From assembly GCF_003987065.1 (NCBI RefSeq), contig NZ_PIPY01000003.1, positions 1-64,000 on the forward strand: DNA of 64,000 nucleotides, in the 5' to 3' direction. Each line of letters starts with the position of its first letter. The stretch's first letter is position 1. This DNA is from Pseudidiomarina insulisalsae (GTDB lineage Bacteria; Pseudomonadota; Gammaproteobacteria; Enterobacterales; Alteromonadaceae). Positions 1 through 8,213 of the stretch are shown here, one piece after another. The position numbers and the translations under genes were made by a program. The notes below the pieces were generated by a model. That model saw nothing but the letters and a program-made list of their open reading frames with translations. It did not search any database and had not been told where the DNA came from.

Positions 1-87
1 GATCTCGGGGAGCACTTCATCCTACCAATGAGGAGAACCGAACGAATTTATCCACGAGAAGTGCGATCCAAGCAGGTCAAATACCCC

Positions 88-126
88 GTAAAAAAAATGC
101 CAGTCAGCTCTTAACTGACTGGCATT
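88..126 (-). terminator. Rho-independent terminator of the adenosine deaminase-like gene
   Basis: A perfect 11-bp stem (97-107 pairing with 115-125) with a 7-base loop is followed on the minus strand by eight U residues (plus-strand A run 90-97). It lies about 30 bases after the stop codon of the minus-strand gene at 155-1384, so it very likely ends that transcript. The remaining bases 1-89 hold no gene I can support. Confidence 0.85.
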
Positions 127-154
127 AGGCACGGGATGCCGCTCTTTTTTTGTC

Positions 155-1384
155 TCAGCTTACGCCGTGCGCCTCGGCAACCTTATCGAAATACTCCAGC
201 ACCTGTTTGGCATAGCCACGTTTTGCCAGATAATCCTGCGGAAAGAAATTCTTTTTAAAGCCGTAAGCGACCATGTCTTTTAACCGTTTCAGCGGAATAT
301 CTGCCGCCTGATTAGCGAGTTCGTACTCGCGTGTCACGGTGGTGCGCGAGACCAGGCGGTTGTCGGTGCAAATAACCGTCGCCAGGCGATGGTTAAACAT
401 ATGCTTAAAATTGTGACGGGTCACATCACCTATGTTCGGATTGGTCTGTAAATTACTGGTAATGCAGACCTCAATAGCAATACGCCGGTCGGCAATAAAC
501 GAGGCAAGGTGACTGGCATAGCTCTCTTTATCAGTAATTGACGGATCCTGAATCATCTCCGGCGAGAACAGTGAGTAGCCATGACCTAACCGATCCGCGT
601 AACACTGGGTTAGCGCTTCAAAAATACTCTCCGCACCGTAGGCCTCACCGGCATGGACAGTTTTGAGTAAGAAATTCTGATGCGCGTATTCATAAACGTC
701 TTTAAAGTCGTGCGCAGGATAGCCCATTTCCTCTCCCGCAATATCCAGACCGACAATCGGCAGGCCTTCTTCGTCACGCAGGCGAATGCTGGCGCGAATC
801 ATTTCCATCGCGGCGATCTTGATGACCTGTTTCGGCTGATGATCACGTAAGGTCTGAAACAACTGAGAGTAGTAGGGCGAGAAGCCTTTTTTGCCGAACA
901 TGCGCATGGCGCAGTTAATAATACCGTAGTCAAACGGTGGCTTGTCACCGTTACGCACCTCGGGCTGACTATTGTACTCATCTTTCGCGCGTTTCAGGCC
1001 CGCGTTCGTGGTATGCATCACCCGGTCAAAGTCGATTCCGCGACTGGGATCCATCATCAGCTGCGGTGCGAAACGTACCTCGATATAAACCACGCCCTCG
1101 GCCAGATTATCGACCGCCAGTTCGTAGGCTGCCTGCTCAAGGTTCTCCATATCCCGCAACACTGCGCAGGTATACTGAAAGCCATTAAGGTATTCGCCTA
1201 AGTCGTTATAGCTTTCCTTGAAGACCTGCTCGTACAGACCTTCAACGGTGTAAGAGGGAAGTTCTACCTTGCTGCGTTTGGCCATTTCAATCAGCCCATC
1301 AGGGCGCAAACTACCGTCCAGGTGCAGGTGCAGGTCTGCCTTTGGCATGGCTTTTAAAAATTCATGCGAGTAACGCTGTGACAT
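155..1384 (-). CDS. Adenosine deaminase-family protein (409 aa)
   Basis: A metal-dependent amidohydrolase of the adenosine/AMP deaminase superfamily, expected to deaminate a purine nucleoside or related compound in the cytoplasm. Seen: the HxH zinc motif at residues 19-21 (LHLHLDGS), a THAGE-like segment (TVHAGEAYG), LGHG (DRLGHGYS) and a late TDN motif (VICTDNR). Classical adenosine deaminases have two Asp residues at that late site (TDD); here the second is Asn, and the protein is longer than E. coli Add (about 330 aa). It may therefore be a divergent subfamily whose substrate I cannot fix. A GAGGAG ribosome binding site lies 7 bases before the ATG. It is divergent from tdk, which fits nucleoside salvage, and ends at a strong terminator. 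Confidence 0.8.
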   Translation of the reverse strand: MSQRYSHEFLKAMPKADLHLHLDGSLRPDGLIEMAKRSKVELPSYTVEGLYEQVFKESYNDLGEYLNGFQYTCAVLRDMENLEQAAYELAVDNLAEGVVYIEVRFAPQLMMDPSRGIDFDRVMHTTNAGLKRAKDEYNSQPEVRNGDKPPFDYGIINCAMRMFGKKGFSPYYSQLFQTLRDHQPKQVIKIAAMEMIRASIRLRDEEGLPIVGLDIAGEEMGYPAHDFKDVYEYAHQNFLLKTVHAGEAYGAESIFEALTQCYADRLGHGYSLFSPEMIQDPSITDKESYASHLASFIADRRIAIEVCITSNLQTNPNIGDVTRHNFKHMFNHRLATVICTDNRLVSRTTVTREYELANQAADIPLKRLKDMVAYGFKKNFFPQDYLAKRGYAKQVLEYFDKVAEAHGVS

Positions 1385-1429
1385 ATCAACTCCTCTTATT
1401 CATTTGCGTTATAGTAGCAAAAATCATCT

Positions 1430-1458
1430 TTGCATTCAGCGTTTAAACTCAGTATAAA
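1430..1458 (+). promoter_or_regulatory. Sigma-70 promoter for tdk
   Basis: TTGCAT at 1430-1435 and TATAAA at 1453-1458 are separated by exactly 17 bases and lie about 40 bases before the tdk start. The minus strand of the same gap carries an extended -10-like TGCTACTAT that could serve the divergent deaminase gene. Confidence 0.6.
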
Positions 1459-1499
1459 CCTCAGTCAACAGCATTAGTTTAGCGGAAGAACCAACGATT

Positions 1500-2081
1500 A
1501 TGGCCTCACTTTATTTTACTTACTCAGCCATGAATGCGGGCAAAAGCACCTCGTTGCTACAGGTTGCCCATAACTACGAAGAGCGTGAGCAAAAGGTTTT
1601 GTTATTAACGCCCGCGGTTGATGAACGTGCCGGCAAAGGTATGATAGCCTCACGTCTTGGGATTGACCGCCCGGCCCTGGCGTTTACTACGGGCACTGAT
1701 CTTGCCGCATTGATTGAGGCGCGCCACGGCCAGAATACGATCGACTGCGTGCTAATAGATGAGGCACAGTTTCTGACTGAAATCCAGGTCTGGCAACTGA
1801 CGAATGTGGTCGATCGGCTGGATATCCCGGTTATGTGCTACGGTATACGTACCGACGCTTTTGGCCACGCATTTCCTGGTAGTGCCATTTTATTGGCCGT
1901 TGCCGATAAAGTCAGTGAAATGAAGACCATTTGTTCTTGTGGCCGCAAGGCAACGATGAACCTGCGCATCGACGAACACGGTGAAGCCGTCAAAGTGGGT
2001 GAACAGATCGCCATTGGCGGAAATGAACGTTATATCTCGTGCTGCCGTAAACACTGGAAGGAAAAGTTAGGCTTACGCTGA
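1500..2081 (+). CDS. tdk: Thymidine kinase
   Basis: Phosphorylates thymidine to dTMP with ATP in the salvage pathway. The 193-residue length and features match type II thymidine kinases: P-loop NAGKST near residue 13-18, DEAQF Walker B/catalytic region around residue 88-92, and structural zinc cysteines in CSCGRK and the terminal SCCRKHW segment. The ATG follows a weak GGAA-type ribosome binding site. It lies divergently from a purine-nucleoside deaminase-like gene; the diguanylate cyclase gene downstream is 64 bases away with no terminator visible between them. Confidence 0.96.
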   Translation: MASLYFTYSAMNAGKSTSLLQVAHNYEEREQKVLLLTPAVDERAGKGMIASRLGIDRPALAFTTGTDLAALIEARHGQNTIDCVLIDEAQFLTEIQVWQLTNVVDRLDIPVMCYGIRTDAFGHAFPGSAILLAVADKVSEMKTICSCGRKATMNLRIDEHGEAVKVGEQIAIGGNERYISCCRKHWKEKLGLR

Positions 2082-2092
2082 AAGCCTGAACG

Positions 2093-2121
2093 TTATGGAC
2101 GATGTCTGCTACGCTTATAAA
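2093..2121 (+). promoter_or_regulatory. Possible promoter for the diguanylate cyclase gene
   Basis: TATAAA at 2116-2121 has a poor -35 (TTATGG, 2093-2098) at 17 bases spacing. The following gene has a strong AAAGGGG ribosome binding site before its ATG at 2146. Readthrough from tdk is equally possible. Confidence 0.35.
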
Positions 2122-2145
2122 TGTTAGTTAAGCAAAGGGGTACAT

Positions 2146-4473
2146 ATGAGCCAGATTCCGGTGCCAGAGAACGAAACGGCACGCCTGCAACTGCTACACG
2201 AGCTGGAGCTTGTTGATAGCGAATCTGAACCTCTTTATGACAATATTACTGAGTTGGTCAAAGAGGTATTGGGCGTTGATGCGGCACTTATTACCCTCAT
2301 TGATGAAGAGCGCCAGTGGTTTAAAGCCAAAGTTGGCATGTCAGAAACTGAAACCCCGCGTGAGCACTCTTTTTGCACCTATGTCGTAACGTCCGGCCAA
2401 ACGATGGTGGTAGAAGATGCCCGCCAGGATCGTCGTTTTCAGGACAATCCCTACGTTATTGCTGAAAATGGCGTGCGCGCTTATGCCGGCGCACCTATTA
2501 CCTTATTTGGCGAGTACCACCTGGGCAGCCTTTGTGTGGTGGCGACGGAGCCACGCAGTTTTAGCGCGCGCGAAGTGCGTTATCTGGAAATCCTCGCCGA
2601 CTGGATCGCAACCACCATCACCGATCGCTACGAACTGAAGAATTACCGTGCCGAACGGGATATTTTAGCCCAGGGGCCCGTATGCGCAGTCGTCTGGCGC
2701 CTCGAACCCGACGTACATCTTAGTTACGTTGCTGAAAATGCTAAACGGGTTCTTGGTTATGACGACGATTACTTGCTGCGTCCCGACATCAATTATGAAT
2801 CCATTGTCCATCCCGATGAGCGACAAGAGCTATTGGACCGTATGCAGCGGCTTATTGACGGCGAGGCCAGCGCGCTTGAAATGGACTACCGTGTGATTGG
2901 GCAAAAAAATGGCCAGGATGTTATTCGCTGGGTTTATCATTTTGCCCGCGCCGATCTTGATAAAGACGGCAACGTCTTACGGGTCCGCGGTTACTTGCTG
3001 GATGACAGTAAAGGTAAACTGCTTGAGCTGCAGTTACGTGAGACCAATCAAAATTTTGAATTGGCGTTAACCGCAGGTGACCTTTACACCTGGTCCTGGA
3101 ACCTGCAGTCGAACCAGTTACACACTAGTCAGCCCTGGCAGCTGGTTTTGGGCTATCCGGGGGATACCCCGGAACGGCTTGACTGGCGTGAGCTAGTGCA
3201 TGCGGAAGACTTTGAGTTACTGAAACACAATCTACGCAAGTATTTGAATAGTGGTGAAGAGCGCTTTGAGGCACGTTTTCGGATCCGCCACCGCGACGGG
3301 CATTATGTCTGGGTTCACAGTGTCGGTCGGCTGGTCGATACTGATCATGACGGGCGTCCGCTAAGAATGACCGGCATTCATCATGATATTTCTGAACAGG
3401 TGGCGAACGAGCAGTTTTTGCAGCAACAAGCCGAAATTCTCGAGCTGGTCTCGCATATTCAGCATGACTTTATGCTGGCAAAAGACTTCAGTGACGTCTG
3501 CGATGAGGCCTTACCTAAACTGATGCGGATGACATCTACAACGGTTGGCTTTGTTGGCGAGTTACCACCCGGCTCCAGCCGCTATAATTTGGTGCTGGCC
3601 CATGGCTTACGAATTGCAGCGGATCAAAAGCGAACCGAAGGCTATCAACAGCTGATTCGTCAGGGGCTCGAGGTTGAGGTAAGCGGTGATGTGATCGACA
3701 ACGTCCTCAAAAAAGGCCAACCCCAGGTATGCCAGCAGCCAATTTCCAAACTGGAGCTACATTGTCAGCCGCCGGCTTTTCCGGAGTTAAAAAACGGCCT
3801 GGTATTGCCTTTGTACTTTAAGCGGGACGTGGTCGGGCTCATGATTCTTGGCAACAGTGACGAGCGCTTTAAAGCACACTTTTTAAACCTTTTACGGCCG
3901 ATGCTCGATACCCTTGGTACCTTGATGCATATGCGTCGCATGGACGAAGAGCGCCGCGCGGCAGTAAATGAACTGCGACGTCTCGCCACCACGGATGAAT
4001 TAACTGGTGTGGCCAACCGCCGGGTGTTCTGGGAGGCCGTTGAGCAGCGTTATGACGAATTTATGCGGTATGACGCCCCCATGTCGGTAGCGATCATTGA
4101 CCTTGATCACTTCAAGAAGGTAAACGATTCCTTTGGTCATGCCGCAGGTGATGAAGTATTACGGGTATTTTGTGCACGCGCGAAAGAGCAACTGCGCGAC
4201 ATTGATTTGCTTGGACGTCTTGGCGGTGAAGAGTTTGCTGTGCTCTTCCCTTATACCAGTAGAGATGATGCGCTTAAGGCAATGGAGCGCGTTCGTAAGG
4301 CTGTGGCGCGAGCGTCGATAAACTTTGCTGGCAAAGAACTGCAGATTACGATGAGCGCGGGTATTACCGAGGTTCGCCGCAGCGACGACAAACTTGATCT
4401 CTGGCTGGCCCGCGCTGACGCAGCACTCTATCAGGCCAAAGAAAAAGGCCGTAACCAATGCGTTACGGGTTAA
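2146..4473 (+). CDS. GAF-PAS-PAS-GAF-GGDEF diguanylate cyclase (775 aa)
   Basis: Predicted to make the second messenger cyclic di-GMP from two GTP. Domain order seen: an N-terminal GAF domain (about residues 20-165), two PAS folds (about 170-295 and 300-420, the second with the usual W-rich core and a GIHHDISE end), a second GAF (about 430-600) and a C-terminal GGDEF domain (about 610-775). The catalytic motif is intact as GGEEF at 693-697, and an RxxD inhibitory-site motif (R684, D687) stands five residues before it, so product inhibition is expected. No membrane segment is seen, so it is probably a cytoplasmic sensor; the ligands of the GAF and PAS domains cannot be read from sequence. It lies upstream of the MSHA locus, whose MshE is a predicted c-di-GMP receptor, but pyrC and a terminator intervene, so a direct link is inference. 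Confidence 0.9.
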   Translation: MSQIPVPENETARLQLLHELELVDSESEPLYDNITELVKEVLGVDAALITLIDEERQWFKAKVGMSETETPREHSFCTYVVTSGQTMVVEDARQDRRFQDNPYVIAENGVRAYAGAPITLFGEYHLGSLCVVATEPRSFSAREVRYLEILADWIATTITDRYELKNYRAERDILAQGPVCAVVWRLEPDVHLSYVAENAKRVLGYDDDYLLRPDINYESIVHPDERQELLDRMQRLIDGEASALEMDYRVIGQKNGQDVIRWVYHFARADLDKDGNVLRVRGYLLDDSKGKLLELQLRETNQNFELALTAGDLYTWSWNLQSNQLHTSQPWQLVLGYPGDTPERLDWRELVHAEDFELLKHNLRKYLNSGEERFEARFRIRHRDGHYVWVHSVGRLVDTDHDGRPLRMTGIHHDISEQVANEQFLQQQAEILELVSHIQHDFMLAKDFSDVCDEALPKLMRMTSTTVGFVGELPPGSSRYNLVLAHGLRIAADQKRTEGYQQLIRQGLEVEVSGDVIDNVLKKGQPQVCQQPISKLELHCQPPAFPELKNGLVLPLYFKRDVVGLMILGNSDERFKAHFLNLLRPMLDTLGTLMHMRRMDEERRAAVNELRRLATTDELTGVANRRVFWEAVEQRYDEFMRYDAPMSVAIIDLDHFKKVNDSFGHAAGDEVLRVFCARAKEQLRDIDLLGRLGGEEFAVLFPYTSRDDALKAMERVRKAVARASINFAGKELQITMSAGITEVRRSDDKLDLWLARADAALYQAKEKGRNQCVTG

Positions 4474-4490
4474 GCCGAGTAGGTTATACT
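4463..4490 (+). promoter_or_regulatory. Possible promoter for pyrC
   Basis: TATACT at 4485-4490 lies 47 bases before the pyrC ATG, with a weak TTACGG at 4463-4468 (16-base spacing) inside the end of the preceding gene. Confidence 0.4.
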
Positions 4491-4537
4491 AATTCTTATC
4501 GAAGACAGAAAAGCATCCAACGTACTTTGAGGTAAAC

Positions 4538-5569
4538 ATGCAGCAATTGACGCTTCCCCGCCCTGACGACTGGCACTTGCATTTACGCGATGAAGACTTA
4601 CTGGCGACCACGGTACCGGCATCTGCCGAGGTTTTCGGCCGTGCCGTAATTATGCCCAACCTGGTGCCGCCGGTTACCACCGTTGAGCTGGCGATGGCGT
4701 ATCGTGAGCGTATTCTTCAGCATTTGCCTGAAGGCAGCGACTTCCGGCCGCTAATGGCGCTTTACCTGACCCAGCAGACGACCGTAGAGATTGTCGAGCA
4801 GGCAGCGCAGAACGACGAAATTATTGGCTTTAAATTGTACCCATCAGGCGCGACAACGAACTCTGCGGCCGGGGTGACGGACATTGAAGCGTTAGATGCA
4901 GTCTTCAAAGCCATGGCTGAATTGCAGGTACCTCTACTGGTACATGGCGAAGTCACTGACAAGCAAATTGATATTTTTGACCGCGAAAAAGTTTTTATTG
5001 ATACCAAATTACGCCCTTTGCTCGCGCGTCATCCAAAGCTTAAGTTGGTGCTGGAGCACATTACCACCAGCGATGCGGTCGACTTTGTCCTGGAGCAGGG
5101 ACCGAACGTCGCGGCCACTATCACCCCGCAACATTTACTGATGAATCGCAATGACCTGCTGGTCGGCGGTATCCGCCCCCACAATTACTGCCTGCCAATT
5201 CTCAAGCGTCGTGAACATCAGGAAGCCTTGCAGAAAGCCGCAGTGTCGGGCAGTCCTAAGTTCTTTTTGGGGACCGACTCGGCACCCCATGGACAGTCGA
5301 AGAAAGAAGCGGCCTGCGGTTGCGCCGGCTGTTATTCCGCACCTGCAGCGTTACAGCTGTATGCTGAGTTTTTCGATCGCATGAATGCACTCGACAAGCT
5401 GGCTGATTTCGCCAGCCACTTTGGCGCTGACTTCTACGGTTATCGGCGCGCTACGGAAGAAGTGACCCTGCAGCGCGAAAGCTGGCAGGTGCCTGCTACT
5501 GTTGACACAGCAATAGGGCCGATGGTGCCTTATTGGGCGAATGAACAACTGAGCTGGCAATTAGTTTAA
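4538..5569 (+). CDS. pyrC: Dihydroorotase
   Basis: Catalyses the reversible cyclisation of N-carbamoyl-aspartate to dihydroorotate, the third step of pyrimidine synthesis. The 343-residue length matches class II PyrC. Seen: the zinc HxH motif in DWHLHLRD, the carbamylated lysine in GFKLYPSGATTNS, His ligands in LVHGEV and VLEHITT, and the catalytic Asp in GTDSAPH. A GAGG ribosome binding site precedes the ATG. The gene is followed by its own terminator, which separates it from the pilus operon. Confidence 0.97.
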   Translation: MQQLTLPRPDDWHLHLRDEDLLATTVPASAEVFGRAVIMPNLVPPVTTVELAMAYRERILQHLPEGSDFRPLMALYLTQQTTVEIVEQAAQNDEIIGFKLYPSGATTNSAAGVTDIEALDAVFKAMAELQVPLLVHGEVTDKQIDIFDREKVFIDTKLRPLLARHPKLKLVLEHITTSDAVDFVLEQGPNVAATITPQHLLMNRNDLLVGGIRPHNYCLPILKRREHQEALQKAAVSGSPKFFLGTDSAPHGQSKKEAACGCAGCYSAPAALQLYAEFFDRMNALDKLADFASHFGADFYGYRRATEEVTLQRESWQVPATVDTAIGPMVPYWANEQLSWQLV

Positions 5570-5586
5570 TTAACAGTAATACTACA

Positions 5587-5618
5587 AAGCACTGTGAGGT
5601 ATTGCAGTGCTTGTTTTT
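5587..5618 (+). terminator. Rho-independent terminator after pyrC
   Basis: An 8-bp perfect stem (5587-5594 with 5605-5612), 10-base loop and a GTTTTT tract. It insulates pyrC from the MSHA operon that begins at 5698. Between it and 5698 there are AT-rich -10-like sequences (TATAAA at 5674-5679) but no convincing -35. Confidence 0.75.
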
Positions 5619-5697
5619 CCGGCAGAAAGTGTCAAACTTGCGTTAATAGGCCGCGTCCGGCATTAATAAAAATTATAAAGCTAGCAGGGACAAGAAC

Positions 5698-6636
5698 TTG
5701 TTAAATCTATTTCGTGCGCGCAAGAGTAGCTCCTACACGCTCGCCTTTGCTTTGCGAAAGGCCGCGCTTCATCTGGCAGTGATTGAAGCGCCTGGCGACG
5801 ACGGTGAGCCGAGCCTGGTGGTGAATGATGAAGTAGAGGTTAAAGACGAGGACTTCGCCACCGCAATTCGCAACATCTCGCATAACTATTCCCGCTATTG
5901 CCGCCATAACCCGGCGGTGAGTGTCATTCTGAGTGCCAACTATTATCAGAGTGTCGCGCTTGATCGCCCGGAGCTGGAGCAGCAGGAATTAGCCGAAAGT
6001 TTACGCTACAGTCTGCGCGACCTGGTGGCCTATGAGCCGCAGGACTGCGTTGCCGATTATTATGAACTGCCGGTGCAGGTTCCCGGGCAAAACAAGATTA
6101 ACGCCGTCGCCGCCAGCAAGATGTTTTTAACGCCGGTCATGCAGGCGATTTTCGAGATCTCCGATAATGTCGTTGCCGTGCTCAGCGAAGAGCAGGCCAT
6201 CGCCGAATTGTTTAGTGACATCGAAGAGCCTACCGTAGTTGCCTACCATCAACCTAATCAGCCCGCATTGCTGCAGGTTTACCGTGACGGAACCTTGCAG
6301 GTGAATCGTGCGGTACGTTCCCTCGAGAAGCTCAGTGAGTTGACGCCCGATGAAATAAAAATGGGCGGCCTACAACCATTGAGCGTTGAAATTCAGCGTT
6401 CTGGTGATTATTTCGAACGCCAGTTGCGGCAACGGCCGATCAGCGAAGTGCAATTAGCGTTGCCCCTAGCCAAGCAGGATGAAGTGACTGAGAACCTGAA
6501 TAATGACTTAGGACTGACCATCAACTGGGCGAGCTACCCGCAGTGGGCGCGCGAGCTTGGCGCTGGTGATTACAGTGACTTCGCTGCCATCGGCGGCGCC
6601 TTAGTCACACTGAAGTTACAGGAGGGGGACGCATGA
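5698..6636 (+). CDS. mshI: MSHA pilus biogenesis protein MshI (PilM-like)
   Basis: First gene of the MSHA (mannose-sensitive haemagglutinin-type) type IV pilus operon. The 312-residue protein resembles the cytoplasmic actin-like PilM component that anchors the inner-membrane alignment complex to the assembly ATPase. It lacks a signal peptide or membrane helix, as expected. The only start upstream of the conserved N-terminus is TTG at 5698, with CAGGGA eight bases before it. It overlaps the next gene by 4 bases (ATGA), indicating translational coupling. In Vibrio and Shewanella mshH (csrD) precedes mshI; here pyrC takes that place. Confidence 0.87.
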   Translation: MLNLFRARKSSSYTLAFALRKAALHLAVIEAPGDDGEPSLVVNDEVEVKDEDFATAIRNISHNYSRYCRHNPAVSVILSANYYQSVALDRPELEQQELAESLRYSLRDLVAYEPQDCVADYYELPVQVPGQNKINAVAASKMFLTPVMQAIFEISDNVVAVLSEEQAIAELFSDIEEPTVVAYHQPNQPALLQVYRDGTLQVNRAVRSLEKLSELTPDEIKMGGLQPLSVEIQRSGDYFERQLRQRPISEVQLALPLAKQDEVTENLNNDLGLTINWASYPQWARELGAGDYSDFAAIGGALVTLKLQEGDA

Positions 6637-7256
6637 AGAACTATGCCAACCTCTATGTCGATGAGTTACGCCCGAACCGGGAATGGCTGACCTTCAACCG
6701 CTTCAGCGCTTATACGGGTGCCTTACTGGTACTCATCGTGGTGCTCTGGGTAGTGTTAACACTCATCAGTCAGCAACAAAATGAGGCCTACGTAGCCAGT
6801 TATCAGCGCGCCAACCAGCTCAATGCGGAATTGCAGGCAAAGCAGCGCCAACTTGATGCGGCCTTGAATGACTCGGAGCTCACCGAGCAACTGAACGACG
6901 TACAGCGCACGTTGAATTTGCGCCAACGTCTGTTGCTGCAAATGCAGCAGATAACCGGCCGCAACCAGTCGAGTTTTTCCGCATTATTTAGTGATCTTGC
7001 CGCCGTCGACCAGCCCGATGTCTGGTTACAGCGCATCTTATTGGCTGATGATCATTTAACGTTGCAGGGACATACTCTGTCCGCGCAACAGTTACCGGTC
7101 TGGCTGGCGGACTTCGGCCGTTATGACACGCTGCAAAATCGTCCTTTTGGCGTGTTCGAATTACGCGACGAAGGAGAACAGGGTCTGAGCTTCACGGTCG
7201 GTCATCTCAACCATGAACGTGAAGTGACCAATGCCCTCGGAGGACGACAACCATGA
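6633..7256 (+). CDS. MSHA biogenesis protein, PilN-like (MshI2)
   Basis: A 207-residue bitopic inner-membrane protein: a short cytoplasmic N-terminus (the PilN-type segment contacting the PilM-like partner), one membrane helix at about residues 28-48, a coiled-coil Gln-rich stretch (about 50-105) and a periplasmic domain. Position directly after mshI and before the PilO-like mshJ argues for the PilN role of the alignment complex. Some annotations call this MshI2 or a second MshI; naming is uncertain but the role is well supported by order and topology. It overlaps both neighbours by 4 bases. Confidence 0.8.
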   Translation: MKNYANLYVDELRPNREWLTFNRFSAYTGALLVLIVVLWVVLTLISQQQNEAYVASYQRANQLNAELQAKQRQLDAALNDSELTEQLNDVQRTLNLRQRLLLQMQQITGRNQSSFSALFSDLAAVDQPDVWLQRILLADDHLTLQGHTLSAQQLPVWLADFGRYDTLQNRPFGVFELRDEGEQGLSFTVGHLNHEREVTNALGGRQP

Positions 7257-7894
7257 CCCTATGGCAGAATCTACAATTGAAGTTCAATGCCATGCCGCAA
7301 CGGCGACGCAAGTTCTGGTTTATTCTGACGCTGGCGTTTATTACGTATATGGGCGTTTGGGTGGTGTTATTACCACAGTTGCAGGCATATCTGAATGAGC
7401 AGGCGAAGCTGGAACAGCAGCAAACCACCAATCGTCTGACCCAGACCCAGATCGAAGCGCTGGAAATACGTCTGTCGGGTGATCCGCAGGCACCACTGCG
7501 CAACCGGCTGGAGCGACTGGAACAACAGCTCAGCGAGGTAAACGCCACCTTGCAGGCCGAAACCAATTACGTCAGCGCCGCCGATAACCGACAATTATTA
7601 AAGGCATTGCTCGGTCATGCCGAGCAGCTTGATGTGCAATCAGCGCAGGCATTACCCGCCGAGCGGGTCTATGGCGATGGAGAAGCGACCGCGGGGGCTA
7701 TCTATAAGCATCGTCTGCAACTGGTCTTCCACGGCAATTACAACGAAGTCTTTGGCTACTTTCAGCGGCTGGAGCAGTTGCCCTGGTCATTTTACTGGCA
7801 GCGGCTTGACTATCGGGTGACAGATCATCCGCAAGCTGAGGTCATGCTGGAAATTTACACCTTGAGTCTGGAGCGTGACTATGTGGCGAGTTAG
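7253..7894 (+). CDS. mshJ: MSHA biogenesis protein MshJ (PilO-like)
   Basis: 213 residues with one N-terminal membrane helix (about 22-42), a Gln/Leu-rich coiled coil (about 45-105) and a periplasmic ferredoxin-like PilO-type domain. It is expected to pair with the PilN-like protein to link the inner-membrane platform to the outer-membrane secretin. The start ATG overlaps the stop of the preceding gene (ATGA), and its C-terminal codons overlap mshK. Confidence 0.85.
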   Translation: MTLWQNLQLKFNAMPQRRRKFWFILTLAFITYMGVWVVLLPQLQAYLNEQAKLEQQQTTNRLTQTQIEALEIRLSGDPQAPLRNRLERLEQQLSEVNATLQAETNYVSAADNRQLLKALLGHAEQLDVQSAQALPAERVYGDGEATAGAIYKHRLQLVFHGNYNEVFGYFQRLEQLPWSFYWQRLDYRVTDHPQAEVMLEIYTLSLERDYVAS

Positions 7895-8213
7895 CGCAAT
7901 CATAGCGGCGCTGAGCGTCATCAGTGCTGCGCAGGCACAGCAACTGAATGACCCGACGGCACCGCCGCAAGTGACACAGACCACGACGCCAGGTGCGATG
8001 ACTCACGATTTACGCCTACAGGCGGTACAGCGTCGGCCGGAAGGCATCGTGGCCTACATTAACGGCCAACGACTGCAGGAAGGCGATACGCTACCACCTT
8101 ATGCCATAACGAAAATAACAATGAATCAGGTGGTCGTGCGCCACCAACAAACCGGTGCAGAAATGACGCTGTTCATCTTTGGTGATGCATTGGGTTCAGG
8201 GGGACAGGAATAA
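7881..8213 (+). CDS. mshK: MSHA biogenesis protein MshK
   Basis: A small (110 aa) exported protein resembling the PilP/GspC homology region that docks the inner-membrane complex to the secretin. I chose the ATG at 7881 rather than the in-frame GTG at 7875 because it gives a clean signal peptide (positive MWR start, hydrophobic core, cleavage after AQA near residue 19). The mature part holds an LNDPTAPP motif and a short beta-rich domain. It overlaps mshJ by 14 bases, and its stop shares bases with the mshL start (TAATG). Confidence 0.85.
   Translation: MWRVSAIIAALSVISAAQAQQLNDPTAPPQVTQTTTPGAMTHDLRLQAVQRRPEGIVAYINGQRLQEGDTLPPYAITKITMNQVVVRHQQTGAEMTLFIFGDALGSGGQE

Noticed and set aside
1-89. 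Possible tRNA-like stem and loop near 14-32, and an open frame in the first 114 bases
   Set aside because: The loop lacks U33, no T-arm or CCA end is present, and the frame matches no protein I know.
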